Source of the DNA: Bimuria novae-zelandiae CBS 107.79
Taxonomy: Eukaryota > Ascomycota > Dothideomycetes > Pleosporales > Didymosphaeriaceae
Reading direction: 5' to 3'
Length of the DNA: 64,000 nt
Assembly: GCA_010015655.1 (NCBI GenBank)
Contig: ML976706.1
Coordinates: 133,529 to 197,528 of the forward strand
The position numbers were made by a program, and so were the translations under genes. This document shows, one piece after another, positions 54,848 through 64,000 of this stretch; the first letter of the stretch is position 1; every line of letters begins with the position of its first letter. Under the pieces are notes generated by a model. It saw nothing but the letters and a program-made list of their open reading frames with translations, searched no databases and was not told the DNA's origin.

Positions 54848-55004
54848 CGAAAAATCGATGTGCCCTGAAAAATCGATGTGCACTGAAAAATCGATGTGCA
54901 CTGAAAAATCGATGTGCACTGAAAAATCGATGTGCACTGAAAAATCGATGTGCACTAAAAAATCGATGTGCACTGAAAAATCGATGCGCTCTGAAAAATC
55001 GCTG
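54848..55004 (+). repeat. 18-bp minisatellite in the 3' part of the Tc1 element
   Basis: About nine units of gaaaaatcgatgtgcact, the outer units slightly diverged (gatgtgccct, gatgcgctct, gctgtac). It lies between the transposase stop (54797) and the right inverted repeat. 18 bp is a multiple of 3, so one frame on each strand is open across it. It is followed at 55036-55095 by two and a half units of ataggaagcttttcggggg. Confidence 0.93.
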
Positions 55005-55179
55005 TACGGGTACCCATGGGAGGGTGGTTTTTGAAATAGGAAGCTTTTCGGGGGTTTTGCAATAGGAAGCTTTTCGGGGGTTTTGCAATAGGAAGCTGAG
55101 ATCCTGATTACTAATCGGTTCAAAGGCGGTGAGCGCGGACTTTTGATATGCACCTCCGTATCGTCCCTGCATACGGACA

Positions 55180-55419
55180 GTTAGTATTAAAAGTATGTAT
55201 AGTACAATTAAATTAATAAGAGCCTAAGTTAAATCTAAATAATAGATTAGTAAACAGGTTAAATATAATAGCAAAAGACTACTATCGCGTTCCTATATAT
55301 ATAACTTATTCTATAAATTCTAATAATTTTAAGAGTCCTAAAGTCTTATATGCCGTACTATAACGCGAAAGAGATCTTCGAGCGGTATCTAGGTATTAAT
55401 GCCACCTCCCGAATAGTTA
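55180..55419 (+). repeat. Family-M LTR relic (remainder)
   Basis: Resumes after the Copia P target copy: gttagtattaaaagtatgta, then ttaaattaataagag, matching the G2 LTR (10921 downward on the minus strand) for about 130 bp and then diverging. Interrupted at 55419 by Copia Q. Confidence 0.65.
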
Positions 55420-55595
55420 TGTCAGATAAAAAGCATATCAAGTTCGGAGGATCAGGGGTAGCCCGAAAAAGGCCGGGGATTAACCGAGAACACACAGAAC
55501 CTGCCGAGGGAACCCTATAGACAGGCAGAACAACCTAATACATTAATTTAACCCCCCAAATCATTAGGATATCTATTAAGACGTAACATCTAACA
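55420..55595 (+). repeat. 5' LTR of Copia Q
   Basis: 176 bp, TGTCAGATAAA to CATCTAACA; matches 60453-60628 with transition differences (for example cccca/cccga before atcat). Confidence 0.93.
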
Positions 55596-55617
55596 ATTAA
55601 GAGTCTCACTGCCTTAA
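55596..55617 (+). promoter_or_regulatory. Primer-binding site of Copia Q (half-tRNA Lys type)
   Basis: attaagagtctcactgcc and the following ttaac complement the 5' half of a tRNA: 3' D arm, base 26, anticodon stem TGAGA and loop CTCTTAA (anticodon CTT, Lys). In Q this site is less mutated than in C1. Confidence 0.65.
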
Positions 55618-55734
55618 CAAGAGCGAAAATAGCAACCTAAAACCTAAATTAAACTAATAGAATAATTATTCTTCGCGATAATACTAAATACCGTAGCTAG
55701 CTTAACTAACTATAAGCCTGCTGCGTCGCATACA

Positions 55735-58700
55735 ATATATAGGCGTAAGTCGACCCCGATTCAGCGATTACCCCACTCACGGAGCCATTTGAGCCCGAGC
55801 TACCTAAGACAATAGACTATACGCTAGCCACAACCCTTCTAGACGGCGTCTTATTATTAAGACTATCCGAACTTTCGTCCGCTGGACTAAAGAGCTATAA
55901 AGAGGATTTAGACCTCTATAAACTCTGGATAGAGAAATACAAGATGCAGTACATAAAGTACAAGACTAAAGTCGCAAGTTTACAGCAAATCGTAGTGTTT
56001 ATCTAGTTATTAGTAGCACTGCATCTATAACGCACTTGCTGTCTCTTAGATACTACTATTAAAGAATAAATTATAAAGCTAAAAGTAAAAGTAGGAGTTA
56101 CCTCTAAGTTTAAACAAGAGTAAGCGCGACAGCGATACCACAGCTTGTTAAAGCCTCTACGCACAGTAAATAACTAGGATATATAGCTTACTAAATATAA
56201 TTATGCTACAATAAAGACTAAGACACTAAACGTGTCTAATACCACACAATTCAATCCTGTGGCTGTAGACTTTATGTTAGTAGTAAATAAGATAGCTCTA
56301 GTATGGGCTGCAACCTTCTAATTAAATAGAAAGAACCTACCTAGCATGGACCAAAAGGACATGATAGGACGTTTCTAAGAATATATAATGCTAAATTATC
56401 TAATAACGCGAAATAGAAGCTAAAAGGCAGCGTTTATAATAAAAAACTTATCTTATCTTGCTAAAAGTAGCTAAGCTGCCCAGAGCATACAAGGGGATCC
56501 CTAATATACAGAAACGGGAAACTCTCAGGGTACAAAACGGGGTAGACCCTAACATTAACGTATAGCTATAAAGGATAATAATTATGCACCTTTAAGCTCT
56601 TTAAACCCTTAATAAGGTAGTAGTAACTCCGCCAAAGCAGACGCCAATCGTGGTAAACCTGCTAAAGCAGGCACTAACAAAACTACTAAGTGTTTAGCCT
56701 GTAATATAAGACACCCTATCAGGGAATGCTTCTATCTCTACCCGGACAAAGCACCAGAATAGTGGGAGCCAAACCTAAGAATAGCTAAATACGTTACTCT
56801 AAAATAAGAGCACGATGCCGATTTTTAAAGTCTACTAAGAGCTTAAAGTAGACCTAGAACTAAGACTCTATCCTTTAAGAATTCCTATACCCTAACTCTA
56901 GAGATTACTAATTAGTAACTAAATAGAAGATAGATTTTAAAGGTGCAAGCCGCCTATTCTACGACCTTTACTATAGACTAATTTAACTATCCTCTTTGGC
57001 GTTCTTTTATCCTTAACTCGGGCTCGACGTGCCACATCACGAACGACCCTAACTAGATTCAGAACTATCGGCCACCTACACAAGGCGACTTTATATAGGC
57101 AGGCGACACTTAAATCTAAGTAAAGAGATACGGAACTGTTATCTTAAACCTAAAACATAAATAGGGAGCTAAAAGACTAGTACTACATAACGTAGTAATA
57201 TGCCTAGACATGCTATGTAACCTAGTCTCCTTCTAAGTGCTAAGGCAGAAGGGATTCTAGTAGAATATCTAATTAGAGCCTACTACCCTAAAGCGACCAA
57301 ATAGAACAACTATTAGAGAGCTTACTAAAATTTATAGATAATAGGTATTAGAACACTAACCCGTGTACTATGCAGCGCACTATACGCATTCCTATAATTC
57401 TCGAACGTAATAACAACCTTAAAGAGTATTAGCCCTCCTATAGCACAAAAGGCTCGGTTATCCAGGACCCGCCGCAATCGAGCACCTAGTGCAGCGAGCT
57501 AAGGGGGTGCGCGTTAAGGGAATTACAATAGTAGAGTGCAACTTATATAGAAGAGTAAAGATATAAAGGCAGATAAGCCACGCACCTAGGATTAATAAGC
57601 AAGGACCCGCAGAAAGGCTTTCTATTAATTTCTACACCTACGAATTACTATTATTTAACAAAGAGAAGAGCTAGATACTTATTACGGATAGATATTCCGG
57701 TCTCTAATGGGACTTCTACTTTACGGATAACCGAACGGCAAGGTTAATTATTAAGATATTAACAATCTTCTTTAGATTTCTTAAGAACCAATATAACATC
57801 ACTCCAAAAGTTATTAAAACGGATAATAAGATTACCATAGTTAAACCCGAAGTCGAGCGGTGGCTAAAAAGCCTAGGCATGATTATTAAGCCTTTAGCAC
57901 TAGACACGTAAGCTTAAAACGGCGGCGCTAAACGCTTAAGGGGCGTAAATAAAGAAAAATCTTACGTAATGCGTCTGGACGCAAACCTTCTATGGGAACT
58001 CTAGCCTAAAATTACAAGAGCTAGAGTGTATCTATATAATTAAACGCTAAACTACACGAATAACTAAAAAACACTATATAAGATATTCTTCACACGAGTA
58101 TTACTAGCTAATAAGATCGTTACGTCTATTAAGAAACTAAACTTAGCCTATCTAAAGGCGTACGGATGCAAAGCATTCGCTATAACAGATAATACCCACT
58201 ATGGAAAATCGAGACTATAATAACTCGACCCCAAAGCATAGATCGGATACCTTATTAGATACTAGTTATTAAACATTTACTAAATATAGATACTAACGCT
58301 GGCTAAGGTTATTAGCACGCGAGACGTCGTATTTAATAAAAATATAATTTTTAACAGGAAGATAGAGGATTTAATAGACAACGTTATGCATAATACGCTG
58401 GCCAAGATAGCTACACATATTAAGATAATTAAGCTACCACCACTGGTGCACCAACCAGAAACCGAATCATTCTACGAAGACGATGTCGCAGAAAACGAAT
58501 TACCCACAGAGGACGAAGTAGACCCACCGGGCTACTATTGAGGAAGGAAGATTAGAGATTACTACCTAACACCACTTTTAACTCTACTACCTGTAGCTCT
58601 GCTAGCATAGCTAATAACAGGGGAAAATATAAACCTACCTAAGATTACTTTATCTAAGACAGTCCCCTAGGCAGCAGCTTTCATGGCAGGAATAGAAGCA

Positions 58701-60390
58701 GGAAGGGTCGGAAAACACAATAGGAACACGATTAATAAAGCCTAGATAAAAAGACTACTAGCGAAGGGCGTTAAGATTTACTAATTATAGTTACCTCCGC
58801 CACCTACTTATAAAACGGATCTTGACTAATATCTAATAGGAGAATTATTCCGGGAAGCGCAGCAATCGCATCTAGACAGTTACAGAATTACCTAATCCTG
58901 GATGGAAGTACCGTACAAGACAGTAAAGGCAATAGGCTAACAAATCCTAGACTATATGTGGGTGTATATATACAAGTTTAATAAACATTACCAGTTTATC
59001 AAGTGTAAAGCGCGACTAGTAGTTAGAGGAGACTAATAACGCAATATAACCTCCTAGGACACCTACATAGTAATATTAGCTAGAAGATCCTTTCGCTTAC
59101 TTATAGCAATTGCTGCCAAATATGACCTCGAACTTATATAATATGACGTTACTAACGCGTTTGTACACATATTACTAGATTAAGAAGTCTACATGCGCAT
59201 ACCGCCTAGATATCAAAAACCTGGTACTGTCCTTAAAGTCTAGAAGGCACTCTACGGACTGCGAATCTTACCACTTCTTTAGTAGAAAGAGTTTACAGCT
59301 ACGCTTATTAAGTTTGGTTTCTAGACCGTGCCCTATAAGCTATGCTACATAATTAAGGATAGTATTATTATCTTCTTTTACGTAGACAACATTATTATTG
59401 CGCACTACCAAGACAAAGCTAGCTAAGCTTAGCAAGTCGTAGAACAACTTAGAAAGAAATACTTAATAACAGGCGGAGAAAACCTACTATAGTTCCTAGG
59501 AATTAAAGTAATTAGAGATTAGCAGAACTAACTTATTCAACTCTCCTAGGCCACATACTATAACAAAATTAGCCAGCTGGTTAATAACCAAACAATCCGA
59601 CATGACACCCCAATAGGCATAGGGGAGCTTAAGCCAAGAGAAGGGCTGGCTTCGCTTATAAAGATTAACAAATACTAACGTAAGATCGGATTACTCCTAT
59701 ATGTAGCTATTAGTACCCGACTAGATATTATATTTGCAACCTTAAGGCTAGCGAGATTCTTATTAAATCCTAGTCTAGAACATTATTATGCGGCTGACTA
59801 AGCCCTGCTGTACCTTAACGAAATAAAGTAGAAGATACTTTAACTTAGAGGAGGCGAATTCTTACAGGTAGTAAGTGATGCCTTATTTATAGACAATACT
59901 TTAGACCGTAAGAGCTCGTAAGGCTACGCTATTAAGCTATTTAATGGCCTTATTACATGGCGTGTAAGCAAATAAGACACTATTACTACGTTAACTATAG
60001 AAGCCGAGCTCTTTGCTCTAGCGCAAGTCGCAAAGGAAGCTATCTTTATATCAAGATTAATAAAGGAACTAAAAGTTAAGCTACCTAGCCCTACTATTAT
60101 AATCTAATGTAACAACTAGTAAACTATTTAGCTAGTAACGCAGGAGATCTCGAAGCTGCATACAAAGCTTTAACACGTTAATATATATAACTACTAGCTC
60201 CGACAGGAAGTAACTAGGGGAAGGATAAAGGTAGAATACACTAAATCCATAGAGATAATTACAGACGGCTTAACTAAAGCACTCTTAGTAAATTAGTGGC
60301 AGAACTTCCTAAAGTAATTAGGACTAGTAGAGGTAAGGGATTAAAAGGTAGCTAATAAAGCACCTTTAGAGGAGATTTAAGACTAGCTTA
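55735..60390 (+). pseudogene. Copia Q gag-pol relic
   Basis: A zinc knuckle lies near 56690-56740 (former C-x-x-C-x-x-x-x-H pattern, damaged). Integrase spans about 57420-57970 (RLGYPGPAAIEHLVQ, ERLSINFYTYELLLFNKEKS, TDRYSGLQWDFYFTDNRTAR). Reverse transcriptase spans about 58900-59540 (YDVTNAFVHILLD, KALYGLRILPLL, IIIFFYVDNIIIA; the second catalytic Asp is Asn). RNase H is at about 59875-60100 (SDALFIDNTLDRKSS, LTIEAELFALAQVAKEAIFI). Many TAA/TAG codons stand at former Gln/Trp positions; few indels. Confidence 0.88.
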
Positions 60391-60452
60391 ATAACCTCAC
60401 CCTTGTCTGATAACCTTAGCCATGGCTCGAACGGCTCCAAGCTGAGGGGGTG

Positions 60453-60628
60453 TGTTAGATAAAAAGCATATTAAGTTCGGAGGATCAGGGGTAGCCCGAA
60501 AAAGGCTGGGGATTAACCGAGAACACACAGAACCTGCCGAGGGAACCCCGTAGACAGGCAGAACAACCCAATACATTAATTCAACCCCCCGAATCATCAG
60601 GACATCCATTAAGACGTGACATCTAACA
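60453..60628 (+). repeat. 3' LTR of Copia Q
   Basis: 176 bp, TGTTAGATAAAAAGC to GACATCTAACA, followed by agtta. It is less mutated at the end than the 5' copy. Confidence 0.93.
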
Positions 60629-60633
60629 AGTTA

Positions 60634-61262
60634 TATATAAGGGATAAGATGGGTAGCATGTAGGAATAAGAGACTAAGTTAATTATAACAAGCTAAACGG
60701 AGAAACTGCTTAAGTAGGAGAGTTGTAATTAGTAACTAGTCTACATTAGGTTAATAATATTATATAATATTATATTCTACTCTAATATACTACTTATAGT
60801 ATAAAGGTAGCGGAGTGCTGTTAGGTAGGATAAAGTAAAATAAGTAAATTAAGGGACTCTAGGGCACCTTCCTAGGTAGAGCTTTATTATATAACGATTA
60901 ACATAATAAACTTATTCTCTAAAGTAATAACTTATAGTAAATATTAATTATTTTTAGTTACTTTAAGAATCGCTCGTGTTTACTACTATTAAAAAGAAAC
61001 TTTATTAATCTATTAGCGAGCATATTAGTAGTTCCTATCTAAGTAATGTTAATATTTCTAGCTTTAACTTGTTCGCTAATTTATATCTAATATACTTTAA
61101 TATACCTTAGCTTTATGTTAAGCTTTTCTTTATTCTTGTTAGCGATAGAGACTGTTTACTAGTTATTATAGTATAACGTAAGTTAAACCTCTAGATTAGT
61201 ATTAGCTTACTATTAGTAAATAGGCGAGGGATACCCTTTACTTGCGTAAAGCCTACTGTAGC
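60634..61262 (-). mobile_element. Copia R, 3' part (RT end/RNase H side)
   Basis: Minus strand from 61260 gives VKGIPRLFTNSKLIL, the stretch that follows KKTL in fungal Copia reverse transcriptases, then a decayed region with IKYL-like and SLID-like remnants. It continues the frame of 64000-62775 across the mariner insertion. The part nearest Q (60634-60850) is too decayed to assign and may belong to another relic. Confidence 0.6.
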
Positions 61263-61264
61263 AT

Positions 61265-62768
61265 CAGGCAAAAGTGAGGTGAGTGGCCCGCGCACAACAG
61301 GGGTGTCGCCAAGATGCCGAGCCATGTAAATTTCGCACGCTTGTCCTCTTTTATGTATAAATTTCAGTACCTAGTGTGACCACCTTTCGCATTAATTACA
61401 GCCTGGCATCTAGCTAGCATGCTCTCGACAAGCTCCCTAAATACTTCACTTCTAATTAAGTCCCACGCTTCCTGTACAATATCACGCAGCTGGCTGTATG
61501 TGTGAACTAAATAACTCCTGTATATCCCCCTCTGCCACTAGAGGTAAGCTATCTCCTATATACCCAGGCGCAAACATCCTAGATAACTGGCAAACAGCAA
61601 ACAAAAGGAAAATAAGCCATCAGCTCGGTGGCAAACATCAAAAACAAACAAAAGGAAAACAAGCCATCAGCTTAGTGGCAAATATTAAACCTTACAGTAT
61701 GTACGCTACTTACCCCTAGGTAGATTAGGATAATACTGCTTAATATAGTCCTTTATCTTATTCTATACTACCTTGATTAGGTTGAGATCTGGCGAGAACG
61801 CTGGCCAAAAGATAGGGTAAATTCCTCTTAATTAAAGCTCTTTAATTATATAAGTAGTAGCGTGCCCAGGAGCGCTATCTTGCATAAATTAAAGATATAG
61901 ATTAAGGCGTAGCTATCCGTAAACAAGAAGTATAACTCTCTTATAATAGCTCTCCTTATTAATACTCTTCTATTCCTTCTTCTAAAACACTAACGGCCCC
62001 TTCGTCGTACCTAAGAAGCAACCCCAGAATATCTAGCCACGCTTCTTACGTAGTTTCTTAACAACACAGAAGGGATCTAATTCCTCTCTAAGGCGCCTAG
62101 TAACCCACTTCTTATAATGCTAGTCACTAGTCACCCAAGTTTCGTCGCTCTAGAGAATTATATACTACTACTAAGGAGACTAGTTAGCGTGAGCTTTTGC
62201 CCACGCGAGGCGTAGCTAACAATTCTTTTTAGTAAAAGGAGGCTTAACAAGAGCAACGTAGTAAGTATACCCCCTACTTCGTAAAGTATTCTAAATTACG
62301 TATTTACTAACGCCCTAGTGAGCAAAGGGACCCTCTACAAGACGTAGAAAACTTATCTACCTCCCCTCTTAAAAGGATTTAACAAATTCTTTAAGCTAGT
62401 CTACTTATTTATTTATAAGGGAGGGTAGATAACTAGTGCGCTTCTTTAGCGTAACGCGTGCGCTAGTAATTACGCAGGCAACTTATTTCTCTAAGACCTT
62501 AAGAAGGTTAGTAATAAATAGGTAAGTATGCCTAGCTAGACGCAAGGTGCGTATCTGGAGGCGTTAGTCGCGAGTGAGGTATTAACAAGTTAGTGTTGAT
62601 AGGGGAGATATTGTGGTGATGTTGTGGTGGACAGCACACGACAGAGGTACAAGCATTATCATATAAATTACATAGAGCTAATGGTATTTCTGTTTAGTGG
62701 CGTCCGTTTTGTATCGAGTCAGGCATCCCTGCTGTGCGCGGGCCACTCACCTCACTTTTGCCTGATAC
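61265..62768 (-). mobile_element. Tc1/mariner transposon relic nested in Copia R
   Basis: Inverted ends share tcaggcaaaagtgaggtgag, then tggcccgcgcaca (61264-61297 and the complement at 62731-62765). The target TA is clear on the right (62766-62767); the left reads CA in its place. The ends retain balanced GC while the interior is RIP-like. A duplication of about 46 bp (aaacaaaaggaaaa, taagccatcagct) lies at 61570-61680. Confidence 0.88.
61340..62560 (-). pseudogene. mariner/Tc1 transposase relic
   Basis: Minus strand. SDETWVTSD and HYKKWVTRRLREELDP (first catalytic Asp) lie near 62150-62085. IFWGCFLGTTKGPLVF follows. FMQDSAPGHATTYIIKEL (second Asp) is near 61890-61840. FWPAFSPDLNLIKVV, near 61812-61765, has Lys where the family has the final catalytic Glu, one G-to-A change away. 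The C-terminus LVESMLARCQAVINAKGGHT is near 61435-61375. Several TAA/TAG codons are present. Confidence 0.82.
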
Positions 62769-62774
62769 CACAGT

Positions 62775-64000
62775 ATATTAATAAGTGTCTTCTTTAGGTG
62801 TTTGTGCCACAGCGCTGGAGCATCCTTAAGCCTATACAGTGCTTGGTGTAGTCGCATTATATTGCCCAGCCTGTCTCAGAACCCATCCGGAGTCCAGACG
62901 TAACAGAGTCGGGCTAGATACGCGTTGAGGAAAGCATTCTTAAAATCGTACTGGTAGACAAGTAGCCTGAAAGCGCACATAATAGCGATAAGGAAGCGGA
63001 GCGTTTAAGCCGCGAGGGTAGCTGCGTAGGTATTATCCTAAGTTGTCTATAGATCTCCTTTTATAACTAGTTAAGCCTTATAGTTTATTAAGTAGCTATT
63101 AGCATTAAACCTATATATAAAGACTTATATTAGTAGTAGAGTCTTAGTATTAAGGTAATCCTTTATATTATCTTTTACTTTTTTAAATACGCTTATAGAA
63201 AGCTACTCTTTAATCTCCTTATCTATAGTAGTAAACTACTTATAGTATTAAGGTAAAATTTAACTTTAGTCTAGTTCTTTAGTAGCAGCGCTAGCTAATT
63301 ATAATAAACTCTTTACTTTTTATTTAGGGATAATTATATAATTACTGTAGTAAATATTTGCTAGTATAGAGACGCGTGCGTACTAAAGTAGTTTTTATTT
63401 ATATTATTTTTTTACTACCTTTACGACGACAGGACCCTAGAATAATATTATTTATAATAATACTAGGGTTTGTTTGTCTTGAAGCATTATTCTGGCAGCG
63501 GTTTAACGCAGTATCTCTAGGAGCAATCTCTCTCTAGTATTTTAATTAGAAACGATCATGAGTGCTAGGTACCGGTGTCTCTCTGGGTGTAGGTAATCCT
63601 CTATAGGCCTCCTGATAGATCTGCTCTTTGGCACTATCTAGTCTAGTATCCTCTTCTTCTCTATCCTTAACATCATCCTTAACTGTAGGTTAACAAAGTG
63701 TCATGTTATAATAAATCTACTTAATAATAGGGTCCTCTTCTTTATCTAATAGATTAATATTAAGGATAGTAACTACACGTCGTTTCTCCTTAGTTAAAAG
63801 CGGAGATTAGCAGAGAGTACTATTATTATTATAAAAAAATAACGTTTTAGGTTTAAATAACCCTATTACGTCTTAGGACCTAGATACAAAAATATTTATT
63901 CTTTTATGTTTAAATAGCTATCTAGTAATCGCTCGTATTTTAAGCTTATTACCTTTAGCTATCTTTGTGTTTCGAAATAGAGTCTTTACTCTAATAACGT
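62775..64000 (-). mobile_element. Copia R, 5' part (integrase/RT side), cut by window edge
   Basis: Minus strand around 63000-62790 gives YQYDFKNAFLNAYLARLCYV, then TPDGF, then LHQALYRLKDAPALWHKHL, the core of a fungal Copia reverse transcriptase. The segment near 62790-63000 has unusually balanced GC and is open for long stretches. Toward 64000 it becomes AT-rich. The frame continues beyond the mariner at 61262. Confidence 0.8.

Larger units (their letters stand above)
53488..55158 (+). mobile_element. Tc1/mariner transposon, with an assembly gap
   Basis: Terminal inverted repeats of 35 bp match perfectly (53488-53522, 55124-55158; start CGGAGGTGCATATCAAAAGT). TA flanks both ends (53486-53487, 55159-55160). 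The empty target is seen in two other LTR copies (cgtatcg near 36109-36115 on the minus strand and 47860-47866). Total 1671 bp including 425 N. It is balanced in GC and clearly younger than Copia P. Confidence 0.93.
47626..55179 (-). mobile_element. Ty1/Copia retrotransposon P, full length, RIP-degraded, with a nested Tc1
   Basis: LTRs are 47626-47882 (3') and 53248-53487 plus 55161-55179 (5', split by the Tc1 element). On the minus strand they begin TGTCCGTACGC-type sequence and end CCTATTAACA-type sequence. The target duplication gttag is perfect (47621-47625, 55180-55184). Without the Tc1 it is about 5.9 kb. It lies at the start of the family-M LTR whose remainder resumes at 55180. Confidence 0.9.
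55420..60628 (+). mobile_element. Ty1/Copia retrotransposon Q, full length, RIP-degraded
   Basis: 5209 bp with 176-bp LTRs (55420-55595, 60453-60628) beginning TGT(C/T)AGATAAAAAGCAT and ending CATCTAACA, and a perfect target duplication agtta (55415-55419, 60629-60633). A purine tract gctgaggggg precedes the 3' LTR. It resembles C1 in layout and primer site but has a different LTR. Confidence 0.94.

Noticed and set aside
54713..55172. Open frames of repeated HIDFSV or ALKNRC units on both strands at 54.8-55.0 kb
   Set aside because: They arise from the 18-bp minisatellite, whose unit is a multiple of three; no start context or domain.

Overview
The window looks like a chromosome segment of a filamentous ascomycete, probably Dothideomycetes/Pleosporales (the lineage is inferred from style of content, not proven). 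Evidence is short GT-AG introns of 48-86 bp, fungal gene families (UstYa/DUF3328, SRPK-like kinase, LaeA-like methyltransferase), pogo/Fot1, Tc1, Ty1/Copia and Ty3/Gypsy elements, and strong repeat-induced point mutation (RIP). Composition is bimodal: AT-rich, TA-rich, stop-riddled repeat blocks (about 1-30.5 kb, 34.7-37.6 kb, 46.9-64 kb) alternate with two balanced-GC islands (about 30.55-34.7 kb and 37.6-46.86 kb) that hold all readable genes.

1-30.5 kb is a nest of degraded transposons. A minus-strand Gypsy element (G1) has its LTR split by a complete plus-strand Copia (C1, 4898-10172, 199-bp LTRs, target duplication gcgcc). A second minus-strand Gypsy (G2) is split by a complete plus-strand Gypsy (G3, 14555-21642, 452-bp LTRs, target duplication ttata), which carries an extra antisense ORF. 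A Fot1/pogo relic (about 22.65-26.75 kb) contains a short LTR element (23438-25739), one LTR of which contains a Gypsy solo LTR (23522-24003). A palindrome of transposon ends (about 27 kb) leads into a long Tc1-like element (about 27.13-30.55 kb).

The first gene island holds the most interesting content: a divergent pair formed by a four-exon UstYa-family oxidase gene (31273-32354, minus) and a two-exon secreted precursor (33584-34040, plus). The precursor has a signal peptide followed by five repeats of the type TYAPLVYTGGLKR, four ending in Lys-Arg. This is the architecture of a dikaritin-type fungal RiPP locus (ustiloxin/phomopsin/asperipin class). The core sequence is not one I recognise.

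The second island (37.6-46.86 kb) has one apparently intact host gene, an SRPK-like kinase (41961-43555, minus). It also has a broken LaeA-like methyltransferase, a broken membrane-protein gene, a chromodomain fragment, a possible small Cys-rich gene, and a pogo transposon (43643-45743) with perfect-looking ends. The pogo transposase ORF is long but its third catalytic Asp is Asn.

46.86-64 kb is a second nest: a minus-strand Copia (P, 47626-55179, target duplication gttag) with a Tc1 element in its 5' LTR (53488-55158, containing a 425-bp N gap), a plus-strand Copia (Q, 55420-60628, target duplication agtta), and a third minus-strand Copia (R) split by a mariner/Tc1 element (about 61.27-62.77 kb). 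C1 and Q share a candidate primer-binding site that matches the 5' half of a Lys(CUU) tRNA.
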